64,000 nt of DNA, taken from Opitutales bacterium. GTDB lineage: Bacteria > Verrucomicrobiota > Verrucomicrobiia > Opitutales > T3Sed10-336. This document shows, piece after piece, positions 9,334 to 20,437 of this stretch; positions within the stretch are counted from its first letter, which is position 1; every line of letters begins with the position of its first letter. The stretch is from positions 1-64,000 of the forward strand of contig SLTG01000102.1 in NCBI GenBank assembly GCA_007130045.1, read 5' to 3'. A model generated the notes under the pieces. That model was not told the origin of the DNA, made no database searches, and saw only the letters and a list, made by a program, of their open reading frames with translations. Made by a program: the position numbers and the translations under genes.

Positions 9334-9858
9334 GTGCTTGAAACAACAACAACAAAACTAAAAATGGCTATTAAAACATTGGGAAAACGATTCGGAAGTG
9401 AAACCGAAGCGATTCGGGCTCTTCAGGTTGAGCTGTCAAAACTGGAAGAAAAACAGTCACAGCAGGCGCAAGTGCTGAAGGACCTGCCGAAAAAAGTCGA
9501 CTTGTCTAGCGTGGATGAGTTGATCCATGCGCTCGCGGATCATGCCTCTCCGTCGTTGCGAACGAAAGTGCTCGGCAAAGCCGCGCGTGCCAAGAAAAAG
9601 GTCGCGCGAAAAAAGAAAGCCGCGCGGAAGAAGACCGTAAGCCGCAAAACGATCGGGAAAAAAGCCGCGAAGCAGGCTCCGAAGAAAGCCGCGGGAACCG
9701 GATCGAGGAAGCGCGCTCGTTTAACCGCGGATAAGGTCTCACAAATGAAGGAAGCCTTCACCTCAAAAATGACCGGGCCGGAAATCGCGAAAAAATTCGG
9801 TGTTTCGGAATCCACCGTGCATAATGTGAAGAAGCGGCTCGGAATGACCAAGGGATAA
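9334..9858 (+). CDS. Histone H1-like Lys/Ala-rich protein with C-terminal HTH (start possibly ATG 9364)
   Basis: KAARAKKKVARKKKAARKKTVSRKTIGKKAAKQAPKKAAG tail followed by GPEIAKKFGVSESTVHNVKKRLG helix-turn-helix. Confidence 0.7.
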   Translation: MLETTTTKLKMAIKTLGKRFGSETEAIRALQVELSKLEEKQSQQAQVLKDLPKKVDLSSVDELIHALADHASPSLRTKVLGKAARAKKKVARKKKAARKKTVSRKTIGKKAAKQAPKKAAGTGSRKRARLTADKVSQMKEAFTSKMTGPEIAKKFGVSESTVHNVKKRLGMTKG

Positions 9859-9897
9859 CAAGCCCCTGGACTTTTTGAGGCTGCTGTTTTATTGAAC

Positions 9898-9936
9898 GGG
9901 CCCGCCCTTCATCAAGGGGCGGGCCTGTTGTTTTTT
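9898..9936 (+). terminator. Rho-independent terminator of the histone-like gene
   Basis: GGCCCGCCC-ttcatcaag-GGGCGGGCC followed by a T-rich run, 40 nt after the stop codon. Confidence 0.75.
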
Positions 9937-10719
9937 GCTTCTTCAGAATAATTCTCGGGTATTGTCAGGTTTCGGAATATTCCCCATATTGTAACATAAG
10001 GCGATTTCAACAGCGTTGAAGTTGCGAAAGCCGAGGGTTTTTCTGGTAGCCGGATTTACTGGCGGAAATCGAATCAGCTCCAGGGGGCATTCGGATGCGA
10101 GCCTAATGTTATCGGCTGCTCCCTTCCGTGCCACAGCCTTATCCACGCCACGGACGTCCGGACTCCAGTTCTGGTGTGCCCGCTCATCGGTCGGGTAGAA
10201 AGCCGGACGGCCGACGGCAGCGAAACTGGATCTTACGCATCGCTTTGAGCTGTGCGAGCAAGACGGAAGCCGTCAGTGTCGAATTGATCGACCGGGTTGT
10301 CGATGATCCGGATGGAAACCGTGGAGTCGACTGCTTCATCAAACCCTCTCCCTTATTCCTTTTTTCATGATGTTTACCTCCAGTTTTGACTGACCCACAA
10401 TGCAAACGTTTCCGGCGGATCGCATCTATCTGATATTAACCCCGGGATGATGAGACGACCCGACAACACTGTCCCCCATCGCTTTCCGTCAATGCCGCCC
10501 GGCGCAATAAACTCGTGCCGGATTTGCCGCGCGATTCCGGGTTCTTACCTCACAAGCAGCGGAACACGCAGCTCTTCGGGGAACAGTACTCCTTGGCGCC
10601 CCGAGAATGCGTCGATGGGACGAGGTTTTGGCGCCCAATGCACGATTGTTCCGCTCGTGCCGGATCCCATTGCCAAAATGAATTGCACACCCGGACAGCA
10701 CTCGTTATCACTTCCGAAA

Positions 10720-11997
10720 ATGAACCAATCATTCAAACTCGTCCTCCTCGGTACAGGATTTCTCGCTATAACCGGATTCACGTTCGCGCTTCACGCGGAG
10801 GAACCGAACGAAATCCAGGAATCGCCGGGAATCACCGATTCGCCTGGAAATCCGGATGTTCCCAGGCGGCTCCACATCGGCGACGAGGGTTGGGTCGGCG
10901 TAGGCGCCCGTATTCTGCCGATCTTCATTTACAATGACAGCGATCTTGTGAGCGACGAGATGGAGTTCCGGATGCGCCGCGCGCGGGTCTTCGTACGCGG
11001 CGACCTCGTCGAATGGGCCGGGTTCTCGGTTGCCACCGAAGTTTCCGGAGGAAACGTACTGCTGATCGACAGCTACCTTCACTTCAAACCCAAGGACGAA
11101 GTCCAGTTCTTCGTCGGCCGCCACCTGAGCCCGGGCCCCGGAAGGCAGTCCGGAACTACCTCGGCGGCCGCCCTTATGGCCATAGACCGGCCGAACTTTG
11201 GCTTCAAGAACCTCAGCTTCGGCGGACGCGCAATGACCGCTTTCGCCACCTCGACCCTCGACGACACCGATTCCGGCCTTCGAATGGACGCGCAGGTCAG
11301 GGACGAAGGCGTCACGTTCTGGGGCGACCACTCTCGAACGAACGATCTTCACTTCAAGTACTACCTGGGTGTCTACGACGGCTGGGATCGAAGCCCCGCC
11401 CGAGATAACGGCGACCTGCGCTACAGCGGACGGGCTGCGGTCAATTTCGGCGATCACGAAAACGGATTCTTCAATTCTTCGACCTACCTGGGACTCAAAC
11501 GAACGATCGGCCTGGGCGCCTCCTTTGACGCGCAGAATCGGGTGGCGACCGAAGCCGTTACCGAAAGCAGCGTCAACTACCGGTACTGGACCGTCGACCT
11601 TTTCGCGGAACAGCCGGTGGGTTGGGGATCGCTGACATTCGAGGCGGCGTACGGGCAACTCGACCTGGATAAAGGCGACAACATTCTGCTCGATCGTAAC
11701 GGAGACCCACTCGGGGGGGTTCCGGGCCGTCAGGCCCAGGGCGACGGCTTCTACCTTCAGGCCGGCTACTACATGCCCGGAATAAAGATACAGCCCTGGA
11801 TCCTTTATGAGGAGTGGGACAGCGCTGCGTCCGGTAGCGTCGGCAGTTACACGAACGCGCGGATCGGCGCCACCTACTTCGCCCGGGGACACAATCTCAA
11901 TTTCAAAATCGGGTACGAACGCACCCGACTCGGCTGGAGCACAGACGGCGACCGCACCTCCAACTCCATCGTCACCGGCGCCTACCTGAATTTCTGA
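10720..11997 (+). CDS. Outer-membrane porin (OprO/OprP-like)
   Basis: Signal peptide MNQSFKLVLLGTGFLAITGFTFALHAEE, FRMRRARVFVRGDLVEWAGFSV, C-terminal aromatic ...AYLNF. Confidence 0.8.
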   Translation: MNQSFKLVLLGTGFLAITGFTFALHAEEPNEIQESPGITDSPGNPDVPRRLHIGDEGWVGVGARILPIFIYNDSDLVSDEMEFRMRRARVFVRGDLVEWAGFSVATEVSGGNVLLIDSYLHFKPKDEVQFFVGRHLSPGPGRQSGTTSAAALMAIDRPNFGFKNLSFGGRAMTAFATSTLDDTDSGLRMDAQVRDEGVTFWGDHSRTNDLHFKYYLGVYDGWDRSPARDNGDLRYSGRAAVNFGDHENGFFNSSTYLGLKRTIGLGASFDAQNRVATEAVTESSVNYRYWTVDLFAEQPVGWGSLTFEAAYGQLDLDKGDNILLDRNGDPLGGVPGRQAQGDGFYLQAGYYMPGIKIQPWILYEEWDSAASGSVGSYTNARIGATYFARGHNLNFKIGYERTRLGWSTDGDRTSNSIVTGAYLNF

Positions 11998-12230
11998 ATC
12001 GGAGCGCTTGCTCTACCGGGCGAATCCGGGAAATCGCGGGCACCCCTGCAATACCGCATCCTCTGTTGCTTCATCCGGCAGGTTTCCAATGCCCTTGACG
12101 GTCGCGGACATTATCCCGCGGCAAAGGAGCCGAAATGAGGCATCGCCGGCCGCAACAGCTTGCGCGAATCCAATTTCCGAGGCAGACTTTGGGGATAGAG
12201 CCGTATTGAAGTGGGAAAAGGAGGCTGTCC

Positions 12231-12767
12231 GTGGCGGACGAAAACGAGAACGAAAACGCAGGCAAAAACCATCCGGAAAAGAGTTTACGCTTCGCTGGAA
12301 GGCGTTCCGTCTTGAAGCTCAACAGCGCCCGCAATCGACCCTCCCGGCGTCTTCCCTGGGCGTTGATTCCCTATCACCGGGTCCGCGCGCGCCGCGTACT
12401 CGAAATGCGATTCAATGCCGATGTGGAATGGGCGCTCACGGCCATCGCACTCGCGCCGAATCTCCCCTTCCCCATCGATCCTTTTCTGCGGCAGACATTC
12501 GGGGAAGCCTTCCAGAAGGAGCCCGATCCGGTCCTGCTCTGGCTGAGGGCAATCAGAGACGAGGATGAGCGGATCAAGTCGACGCACCCCGTACGTCACT
12601 ACCTTCTTTGGCACGCCGGGAATATTTTTGATGACGCCGATCCGGTCCTTGAGGATCCGTTCCGGACTCTCCGCCGCATGTCCGAAGATTACGCCGTCGC
12701 ACCCCCCGATTCAGCGACTCTCGAACGCGAAACGACTCTCATCAGGAATACCCTCCTGCACGTTTAG
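12231..12767 (+). CDS. Hypothetical protein
   Basis: Open frame with plausible composition; no family recognised. Confidence 0.35.
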   Translation: MADENENENAGKNHPEKSLRFAGRRSVLKLNSARNRPSRRLPWALIPYHRVRARRVLEMRFNADVEWALTAIALAPNLPFPIDPFLRQTFGEAFQKEPDPVLLWLRAIRDEDERIKSTHPVRHYLLWHAGNIFDDADPVLEDPFRTLRRMSEDYAVAPPDSATLERETTLIRNTLLHV

Positions 12768-12897
12768 CCCGGACAGCGCGGGGATTCGACGGCGCTTCCG
12801 GATCGTCCGGCCGATCAAAAAATTTTTCAGAAAAATTCGAAATTCGATTTGACTCCCGGGAAGAACCATTAAAACTATAAGGGAAGTTAAGAATTTT

Positions 12898-12978
12898 CTC
12901 CCGTTCAACGGGAGTTTTGGGGTAACTAAGAAAGCAGTACGGGCGGGCCGTTTTGGGGTAAACGGCCCGCCTTTTTTT
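12898..12978 (+). promoter_or_regulatory. Structured leader/attenuator-like element, copy 1
   Basis: CTCCCG-ttcaa-CGGGAG hairpin, TTTTGGGGTAACTAAGAAAGCA linker, GGCGGGCCGTTT-tggggt-AAACGGCCCGCC hairpin plus T7. Same layout at 28118-28197. Confidence 0.7.
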
Positions 12979-13036
12979 CACCCTTCCGGCCTGAAAATGG
13001 GTTGCACCGTTTTGTCGGACTTCTTAATGATCAAGG

Positions 13037-14101
13037 GTGGAAAAAGTAACAGACATCAACATCCTGGAAACGCAGCCGCTCCCGGCTCCGATCGATTTTC
13101 TTGCGGAAATCCCCCGCAGTCCGAGCCAGGAAGCGCTGATCGCACGGAGTCGCGAGGAAATTCACGGAATCATATTCGGAGACGATAAACGCTTGCTTGT
13201 CGTGGTCGGTCCGTGCTCGATCCACGACACCGCGGCCGGTCTGAAATATGCCGCGCGGCTGGCAAAGCTGTCGAAAGAAGTCTCGGACCGGCTCCTCCTG
13301 GTCATGCGCGTGTATTTCGAGAAACCCCGCACAACGGTCGGATGGAAAGGATTGATCATGGACCCGAGGCTCGACAATTCGTGCGATATTCCGACCGGTC
13401 TCCGCGAAGCGCGGACGTTTCTGGGAAACGTCCTCGACGAAGGGCTTCCGACAGCCACCGAACTCCTCGACCCGATCACCCCGCAGTACATTGCGGACTT
13501 GATCAGTTGGTCGGCAATCGGCGCGCGAACCACCGAGTCCCAGACCCACCGCCAAATGGCTTCGGGGCTTTCAATGCCGCTGGGCTTTAAGAACGGGACC
13601 GACGGAAACGTCGCCACCGCGATCAATGCCATCAAGGCCGCATCGCAGACGCAGACGTTTCTGGGGATCAACCAGGATGGTCTGGCATCGGCGGTCACGA
13701 CCTGCGGGAACCCGAACTGTCACCTTATCCTCCGCGGCGGGAGCAAGGGCTCGAACTACCAGGAGGCTAGCGTCACCGAAGCCGAGAACGCCCTCAAAAT
13801 GGCGAACCTCACGCCCGCGATCATGATAGATTCCAGTCACGGAAACAGCGCAAAAGATCCCGCGAATCAACCGGCCGTTGTCGCCGACGTGCTCGACCAG
13901 ATCGAACGCGGAACCACGTCGGTTATCGGCCTTATGGTTGAAAGCAATCTGAAAGCGGGCAAACAATCGTTTCCCCGTCCCCGGACGGAACTGGAATACG
14001 GCGTTTCGATCACAGACGGGTGCATCGGTTGGGAGACCACGGAGCAGCTCGTGCGGCGGATCCACCGTTCCCTCGCGTCGCGCTTCGCATTTTCCGCCTG
14101 A
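13037..14101 (+). CDS. aroG: 3-deoxy-7-phosphoheptulonate (DAHP) synthase, class I AroF/G/H type
   Basis: VVVGPCSIHD, MRVYFEKPRTTVGWKGLIMDP, GARTTESQTHR, FKNGTDGN, IMIDSSHGN motifs. Confidence 0.95.
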   Translation: MEKVTDINILETQPLPAPIDFLAEIPRSPSQEALIARSREEIHGIIFGDDKRLLVVVGPCSIHDTAAGLKYAARLAKLSKEVSDRLLLVMRVYFEKPRTTVGWKGLIMDPRLDNSCDIPTGLREARTFLGNVLDEGLPTATELLDPITPQYIADLISWSAIGARTTESQTHRQMASGLSMPLGFKNGTDGNVATAINAIKAASQTQTFLGINQDGLASAVTTCGNPNCHLILRGGSKGSNYQEASVTEAENALKMANLTPAIMIDSSHGNSAKDPANQPAVVADVLDQIERGTTSVIGLMVESNLKAGKQSFPRPRTELEYGVSITDGCIGWETTEQLVRRIHRSLASRFAFSA

Positions 14102-14231
14102 CCGGTTCGGGCTAAACCGAATGGTGGCCGCCACCCACCGGAATTGAAGCGCGGACCCCGTCTGCGCTTCATCCGCCTCGAGACGGATTCCTGCCTCTGA
14201 ACTTCAGTCCCGCAAACATTTTTCATCCGTT

Positions 14232-15326
14232 TCAGCAAATTCTCGGCAACTGCTCTCCGCTGAGCAGTTCGATGATGCGCTTGACGCCGATCGCGCTTTT
14301 CAGGCTTACGGTTCCGCGACCGCTCTCTTCTTTACGCTCCACCCTGCCGATTATACACGCGCCTGCAGTCTCTTCGAACCGGCCGAGAATCTCCATTGCC
14401 CGCTCAACCTGAGCCCCGGGCAGGAATGCGACAAACCGGCCTTCATTCGCCACGTAGAGCGGATCGAGTCCCAGGATCTCACAAGCGCCCCGAACGGTTT
14501 CGTTCACGGGTGTAATCCTTTCTTCGATACAAATGTCGACTCCCGCCGATGCGGCGATCTCGACGAGCGCGGTGGCAAGCCCGCCGCGGGTGAGATCCCG
14601 CAGACAGTGTATGTCGATTCCGGCCTCCAGTAATGCCATTACCGGCGCGGCGAGCGACGCGCAGTCGCTTTCGATCTCTCCCTCGAACTCGAGCCCCTCC
14701 CGCAGGACCATGATCGCAATGCCGTGGCGCGCGATGTCTCCGCTAAGCAGAACGGCGTCACCCTCCCGCACGCGCGACGGAACGAGCGCGTCGTGCTCGA
14801 TTCTCCCGATCCCCGAAGTGTTTATATAAAGACCGTCGCCTTTGCCGCGATCGACGACCTTGGTGTCGCCGGTGACCAGCTTCACCCCCGCGTTCGCCGC
14901 TGCGATCCGCATCGACTCGACGACCCGCTCCAGCGTTTCGACCGGCAGCCCCTCTTCGAGGATAAACCCCGCGCTCAACCACAGCGGACGAGCCCCGCAC
15001 ATCGCCAGATCATTTACCGTTCCACACACGGCCAGTTTTCCGATGTCGCCGCCGGGGAAAAAGAGCGGGGTAACCACGTGCGAGTCCGTCGTGAAAGCAA
15101 GTCGTTCTCCCCCCATGGGGAGGAAGGCGCCATCGTGAAGTTCGTCGAGCATGGGATTCGCAAACGCCGGCACAAACAGTTTTTCGACCAACTCGCGCGA
15201 GATCCTTCCCCCGCCCCCGTGCGCCATCTGGATGGCGGTATGACTGAGGATCGGCGCCGGACAGGCCGGCGCGCTCATTGCGGGTCCGCCGTTTTTACCC
15301 GGCTTCCGAACGTTTGATTCAGTCAT
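14232..15326 (-). CDS. hypE: Hydrogenase expression/formation protein HypE
   Basis: [43 protein letters not shown]-terminal PRIC. Confidence 0.95.
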   Translation of the reverse strand: MTESNVRKPGKNGGPAMSAPACPAPILSHTAIQMAHGGGGRISRELVEKLFVPAFANPMLDELHDGAFLPMGGERLAFTTDSHVVTPLFFPGGDIGKLAVCGTVNDLAMCGARPLWLSAGFILEEGLPVETLERVVESMRIAAANAGVKLVTGDTKVVDRGKGDGLYINTSGIGRIEHDALVPSRVREGDAVLLSGDIARHGIAIMVLREGLEFEGEIESDCASLAAPVMALLEAGIDIHCLRDLTRGGLATALVEIAASAGVDICIEERITPVNETVRGACEILGLDPLYVANEGRFVAFLPGAQVERAMEILGRFEETAGACIIGRVERKEESGRGTVSLKSAIGVKRIIELLSGEQLPRIC

Positions 15327-15327
15327 T

Positions 15328-16434
15328 TCACTTCGCCTGTTTCGAATTGAGGACACCCCGATACCGGTAATACGCCGCGCAAGCGCCTTCCGAAGACACC
15401 ATCGGCGCCCCGAGCGGATGCTCGGGTGTGCAACGGGTACCGAAGGCCGTACATTCAAAGGGCTTCCTGATTCCCTGAAGCACGAGTCCGCTGATGCACT
15501 CCTCCGGCTCCGCGCAGGACTTCCCGGCAAGGCCGAAACGCCGCTCCGCGTCAAAATCATGATACTTATCACGCAATCTCAGCCCGCTGTGCGGAATCTC
15601 GCCGATCCCGCGCCATTTCCGGGATCCGACCTCGAAAACCTCCCGCAGCAATCCGACCGCGTTCCGGTTGCCTTCGGGCCGCACCGACCGCGAATACTGG
15701 TTTTCCACCTCGGCGCGCCCCTCCTCAAGTTGATTTACGCACATCGAGATTCCCTGAAGAATGTCGATGGGCTCGAAGCCCGTCACCACGATCGGAACTC
15801 CGTAACGCGCCGCAAGCGGACGGTATTCCTCGATCCCCATGACCGCGCAAACGTGCCCGGCGCCGAGAAACCCCTGCACCCGGTTGTCGGGCGAGGAGAG
15901 GATCGCCTCCATCGCCGGCGGAACCAACACATGGGAAACGAGCATCGAAAAGTTCGGCAATTTCTCCCGCTCCGCCTGGAACACCGCCATCGCGTTCGCC
16001 GGCGCGGTGGTTTCGAAGCCGACCGCGAAGAAGACCACCTCTTTGTCCGGATGCGCCCGCGCGACATCCAGGGCGTTCATCGGAGAATAAACCACCTTTA
16101 CCTGTCCGCCGTTGGCCTTGACGGTAAGAAGATCGGTGCGGGACCCGGGCACCCGCAACATGTCGCCGAACGAGCAGAGAATGACCCCCGGTCGCCCGGC
16201 GAGTTCGACCGCCTTGTCAATGAGTTCAAGAGGCGTCACGCAAACCGGGCAGCCAGGTCCGTGAATGAGGGCAACCTCTTTCGGCAGGAGTTCCTCGATC
16301 CCGAAACGGATGATGGCGTGGGTTTGCCCGCCGCAAACTTCCATAATCTTCCAGGGACGAGTGACCGTCTTCGCGATTTCACGGGCGAACCGCGCTGCGC
16401 CCTCGGCGTCCCGGTATTCATCGATGTATTTCAT
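15328..16434 (-). CDS. hypD: Hydrogenase formation protein HypD
   Basis: [42 protein letters not shown] motifs. Confidence 0.95.
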   Translation of the reverse strand: MKYIDEYRDAEGAARFAREIAKTVTRPWKIMEVCGGQTHAIIRFGIEELLPKEVALIHGPGCPVCVTPLELIDKAVELAGRPGVILCSFGDMLRVPGSRTDLLTVKANGGQVKVVYSPMNALDVARAHPDKEVVFFAVGFETTAPANAMAVFQAEREKLPNFSMLVSHVLVPPAMEAILSSPDNRVQGFLGAGHVCAVMGIEEYRPLAARYGVPIVVTGFEPIDILQGISMCVNQLEEGRAEVENQYSRSVRPEGNRNAVGLLREVFEVGSRKWRGIGEIPHSGLRLRDKYHDFDAERRFGLAGKSCAEPEECISGLVLQGIRKPFECTAFGTRCTPEHPLGAPMVSSEGACAAYYRYRGVLNSKQAK

Positions 16435-16685
16435 GACGATTCCTCCCGGAGTTCTTCCAGTTCTTCGATTTGCTCCAGGTATTGAAAAACCCGCTTTGCC
16501 TCGTCCTCGTCCACCTTGCTCAGTGCGAATCCGACGTGCACAATCACGTATTCGCCCGGTTGTGCGTCCGGGACGTAAGCGAGGCTCACCTCTTTGACGA
16601 TTCCTCCGAAACTCACCCGTCCGACGATGTCGAACGGCGGCGTGCCGGATACGGAAAGAACTTTGCCTGGGACTGCGAGACACAT
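16431..16685 (-). CDS. hypC: HypC/HybG/HupF chaperone
   Basis: MCLAVPGKV start, [20 protein letters not shown]. Confidence 0.95.
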   Translation of the reverse strand: MCLAVPGKVLSVSGTPPFDIVGRVSFGGIVKEVSLAYVPDAQPGEYVIVHVGFALSKVDEDEAKRVFQYLEQIEELEELREESS

Positions 16686-16700
16686 GGTAAAAGTTTAAAG

Positions 16701-19193
16701 TTAAATGTTAAAAGTCGGAAGTTGAGAGGTTTCCGTGTCACAGCGTCCAGAGATATCCGGCGACAGATTCCTGGAGCTCGGCGTCGAATGTCTGATATTC
16801 CTCTGGCTCTCCCTTGATAATAATTCCTTCATCCTTCGCGATCCCGAGACGATCTGGCCGATGGAGATCCCTCCGTCATTGGGCGGGACCTCCCGGTGGC
16901 CGTAAACCTCGAAACCGTCGGCTTTCAGAAGTTGCGCGGCCGTTTCAAACAAGAGTTTGTTCTGGAAGCAACCACCGGTGAGGACGACAGGCAGGTCGTG
17001 GGTTTCGCGGGCGACCGCGAGGATCATCCCGGCGAGCGTGTTGTGGAAGCGCCTGGCAATGTCCGCCTTATCCGTTCGGTTCCCAAGCTCTTCCAGAATC
17101 CCGCGAATCATCGGCGCCCAATCGATCACGATCGCGGGGCTTGTTTCATCGGCGTCGATCGGCTCGAACGGCTGCAATTGGAATTCGTAGCGCCCGGACG
17201 CGTTGGACTCGGACGCCAGAAATTCCAGCTTCATCGCGGCCTGAGCTTCGAAGGAAACGGTGTTTCCCAGTCCGAGCAACGAGGCCACTCCATCGAACAG
17301 ACGCCCGGCGCTGCTCGTCTTCGGCGTATTCAATTGGCGAGCGATCATCCGCTCCAGAATCTTCAACTCACGTTCCGGCAATCCGAGGATCGAAAACACC
17401 TCGTCGCGACTGAGCGCCTCTTCCCCGAAAAGTTCCCACAAAAGCCCGAGCGCCGTCAGCGCCGGGCGCCGGATGGCCCTCTCTCCGCCCGGCAAGGAAA
17501 ATTGCCTCAGCGCGGCGCGGCGGCGAAATCCGGGTTGGTCCAGGCTCGCCTCCAGCCACTCCCCTCCCCAAGCGGTTTTGTCCGTTCCGTAACCGGTGCC
17601 GTCCCATGCCACTCCAAGCGCCGGTCCTGCAATCCGGTGTTCCGCCAGGCAGGAGAGAACATGCGCGTGATGGTGCTGAACACGAATCACGGGAAGCCCC
17701 TGCCGCCCAGCCCATACGCTCGACGGATAGTCCGGGTGAAGATCGCACACCACGGCCTCCGGCCGGGCGTGGTAGAGCTGCGAGAGCAAATCGATCGCGT
17801 TCGAAAACGCGGCGCGCGCCGGCGGGGTGGTGAGATCCCCGATGTGCTGACTGGGAAAGAGTCGATCTCCCGCCGTCACCGCCACCGTATTCTTCAGGTG
17901 CGCGCCGACCGCCAGAAGTCGAGGTAGTCCGGCCGGCGCCGGAACCGGGGCCGGCGCGTACCCCCTGGCGCGTCGAAAAACCACGGCCTCGCCATTCATA
18001 AATCGCACGACCGAATCGTCCACGGGTCGCGCGATCGGACGATCATGAACGAGGAAACCGTCGGCAATCCCGCTCAGCCGCTCCAACGCCTCCTCATCGT
18101 CGATACAAATCGGCTCGTCGGAAAGGTTTCCGCTGGTCGCAACCAAAACGCCCTGCCAAGCCTCCATCATCAGATGATGGAGCGGCGCGTAAGGGAGCAT
18201 TATGCCCAAAAGCGGGCTCCCGGGCGCAACGTAACGACTTACCCCGACCGGGTCCAACGCACGGCGCGAGGCAAGAACGATCGGCGCCCTTGCCGAACCA
18301 AGCAGTTCCGCTTCCCGGGGCGAGAGCGCACAAAGCCGGCGAGCGGCGGCACTGTACGGGACCATTAACGCAAACGGTTTCTCTTCGCGGTGTTTTCGCT
18401 CCCGCAAGGTCTTTACCGCGTCGTCATTGGCGGCATCGCACATCAGGTGAAATCCTCCGATGCCCTTAACCGCAAGAATCTCGCCGTGACGCATGCGCCC
18501 GATCGCGCGCAGGAGCGCGGTTTCTTTGTCCGCGACCTTTGTTCCCCGCCGGTCCAGAAAGCTCAGATGCGGTCCGCAGTCCGGACAGGCAACCGGCTGG
18601 GCATGAAAACGCCGTTCGGCCGGGTTCTCGTATTCGGCGCGGCACGCCGGACATAACGGAAATTTTCGCATCGTCGTCGCCGGACGGTCGTACGGAATCG
18701 ATTCGATGATCGAGTAACGCGGGCCGCAATTCGTACAATTGATAAACGGATATCGGTATCGGCGGTCCGCCGGATCCCGCATCTCGCGAAGGCAATCCGG
18801 GCAGACAGCGAGATCGGGCGGTATCGCGGCCTCGATGCCCGAGCGGTTCCCGCCGCCCAGGATCGCGAATCCGTCTCCGGCATTCACGTTCGGCGAGCCC
18901 GGACAGGTATCCAACTTGTAAATACGGTCTATCTTCGCCGCGGGCGGCGACTCCGCACGAAGCGCGACCTCAAACCGGTCGAGCACGTCCACCGGAGCGA
19001 GCGCGGCGATCAGCACGCCTTTGGCGTCGTTCAAAACCCATCCGCGAATTCCGAAACGATTAGCCAGGCGGTACACAAAAGGACGAAACCCCACCCCCTG
19101 GACCGTTCCCTCCACCCGCATACAAACCTCCTGATCGGCGCCGTCTTCTGAAAGGTCCGCACTGGAATCAAGATTCTGTCGGGACATGGACAT
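16701..19193 (-). CDS. hypF: Carbamoyltransferase HypF
   Basis: Acylphosphatase domain ([14 protein letters not shown]), zinc-finger repeats, [20 protein letters not shown] motif, GGCFQN. Confidence 0.95.
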   Translation of the reverse strand: MSMSRQNLDSSADLSEDGADQEVCMRVEGTVQGVGFRPFVYRLANRFGIRGWVLNDAKGVLIAALAPVDVLDRFEVALRAESPPAAKIDRIYKLDTCPGSPNVNAGDGFAILGGGNRSGIEAAIPPDLAVCPDCLREMRDPADRRYRYPFINCTNCGPRYSIIESIPYDRPATTMRKFPLCPACRAEYENPAERRFHAQPVACPDCGPHLSFLDRRGTKVADKETALLRAIGRMRHGEILAVKGIGGFHLMCDAANDDAVKTLRERKHREEKPFALMVPYSAAARRLCALSPREAELLGSARAPIVLASRRALDPVGVSRYVAPGSPLLGIMLPYAPLHHLMMEAWQGVLVATSGNLSDEPICIDDEEALERLSGIADGFLVHDRPIARPVDDSVVRFMNGEAVVFRRARGYAPAPVPAPAGLPRLLAVGAHLKNTVAVTAGDRLFPSQHIGDLTTPPARAAFSNAIDLLSQLYHARPEAVVCDLHPDYPSSVWAGRQGLPVIRVQHHHAHVLSCLAEHRIAGPALGVAWDGTGYGTDKTAWGGEWLEASLDQPGFRRRAALRQFSLPGGERAIRRPALTALGLLWELFGEEALSRDEVFSILGLPERELKILERMIARQLNTPKTSSAGRLFDGVASLLGLGNTVSFEAQAAMKLEFLASESNASGRYEFQLQPFEPIDADETSPAIVIDWAPMIRGILEELGNRTDKADIARRFHNTLAGMILAVARETHDLPVVLTGGCFQNKLLFETAAQLLKADGFEVYGHREVPPNDGGISIGQIVSGSRRMKELLSRESQRNIRHSTPSSRNLSPDISGRCDTETSQLPTFNI

Positions 19194-19214
19194 CGGTGAT
19201 CGGAAAAGGCATTT

Positions 19215-20090
19215 CTAGAGAGATTGAGGGGCGGCGGCGCCCTGGCGGCGGCCGGATCCCTCCAATGGTTCGGCAAGATAGGCGTACCATTGATCCATCC
19301 CCTCCCCGGTTCTTGATGAAAGCTCGATGACGCGAGCCTGCGGCGCGATCCGCGCCAGATTTTTCAATACGCGATCGCGGTCGAATCCGGAAGCCTCCGC
19401 GAGATCGGTCTTGGTCAGAAGCACCAGGTCGGCGGCCTTGAATACCGGGGGATACTTCAGAGGCTTGTCTTCTCCCTCGGGAACCGAATGGAGCACAACT
19501 CGCAAACATTCGCCCAAATCGAAGGATGCCGGGCAGACGAGGTTTCCCACGTTCTCGATAAAGAGCAGGTCCACCTTCTCCAGATCGAGAGCTTCCGCCG
19601 CGGTCGCCACCATCCTCGCATCGAGGTGGCACAGGGTGCCGGTGGTGATCTGGACGGCCTCGGCTCCGCGGCCGCGCAGGCGTTCGGCGTCGTTTTCGGT
19701 TGCCAGGTCGCCGACGATGACCGCCGACCGGATCCCGTCCGGCACGTCCTCGAGCGTCCGTTCAAGCAACGCCGTCTTTCCCGCCCCGGGCGAGGAAAGG
19801 AGATTGATCACACGCACGTTCTTCGCCCGGAAGAAGCCGCGGTTCTGTTCGGCCAGCCGGTCGTTTGCGCCGAGTATCCCGCGGTTCACCGCAAGCGTTC
19901 GTGTCGCACCCGGATCGGAATCGCCTTCGATCCCATCGTGCGGGTGTGAATGCCCGTGAACGTGCGCGTGGCCGTCTTCGCTCCGGTGGATGTGGAAGTG
20001 GCTCGAATGCCCCTCCGTCCGCTCCGGATCGGTATATCCGGTATGGACGTGAAACGGTTCCTCCCGATTGCAGCCGCAGGTGTCGCACAT
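19215..20090 (-). CDS. hypB: Hydrogenase nickel incorporation GTPase HypB
   Basis: MCDTCGC N-terminus, His-rich stretch, NLLSSPGAGKTALLERTL P-loop. Confidence 0.95.
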   Translation of the reverse strand: MCDTCGCNREEPFHVHTGYTDPERTEGHSSHFHIHRSEDGHAHVHGHSHPHDGIEGDSDPGATRTLAVNRGILGANDRLAEQNRGFFRAKNVRVINLLSSPGAGKTALLERTLEDVPDGIRSAVIVGDLATENDAERLRGRGAEAVQITTGTLCHLDARMVATAAEALDLEKVDLLFIENVGNLVCPASFDLGECLRVVLHSVPEGEDKPLKYPPVFKAADLVLLTKTDLAEASGFDRDRVLKNLARIAPQARVIELSSRTGEGMDQWYAYLAEPLEGSGRRQGAAAPQSL

Positions 20091-20092
20091 GA

Positions 20093-20437
20093 TCAAATTA
20101 CCTCCAATTGAGCTATTTCCAGTTCGCGCCCCCGAAGAATCTCGGCATCCAGGCTGCCGCATCGGGGACATTCAAAAACAGAGTCCGGCGGTTCGAAATC
20201 AAGCCCGCACGCCCGGCAACGACAGCCCGCCGATACCTCCTCGATCATGAGGGTCGCCTCCGCCGTGACGGGATTCTCGTCGCGAAGCACCCTGAACGCG
20301 AACTCCATCGCCTCCGGAACCACTCCGGCAAGCGCGCCCGCCTTCACCCGAATCAACCGGATCCGCGCCGCGCCCGCCTTCACCGCTTCCGAAAGCGCGA
20401 TTTCGAGAATATTTCTGGTCAGGCTGACTTCGTGCAT
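20093..20437 (-). CDS. hypA: Hydrogenase maturation nickel metallochaperone HypA
   Basis: MHEVSL start; CRCRACG...FECPRCGS zinc site. Confidence 0.95.
   Translation of the reverse strand: MHEVSLTRNILEIALSEAVKAGAARIRLIRVKAGALAGVVPEAMEFAFRVLRDENPVTAEATLMIEEVSAGCRCRACGLDFEPPDSVFECPRCGSLDAEILRGRELEIAQLEVI

Noticed and set aside
9943-10405. Minus-strand frames around 10.0-10.4 kb as a possible transposase or SUMF1 fragment
   Set aside because: Only short, discontinuous resemblance in different frames; not enough to call a feature.
10729-11892. 387-aa antisense ORF opposite the porin
   Set aside because: Shadow of a GC-rich coding strand; the + strand porin has a signal peptide and clear family features.
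12742-12981. Small minus ORFs sharing the peptide RPxxCFLSYPKxP with the ORF at 27991-28248
   Set aside because: Similarity is caused by the conserved leader element at DNA level; hairpins and T-runs argue for RNA, not peptide, function.
16701-16850. Extra C-terminal tail of HypF ([16 protein letters not shown]...TFNI) as a new domain
   Set aside because: More likely read-through of a relaxed C-terminus into the intergenic AT-rich repeat before hypC; a sequencing indel is also possible.
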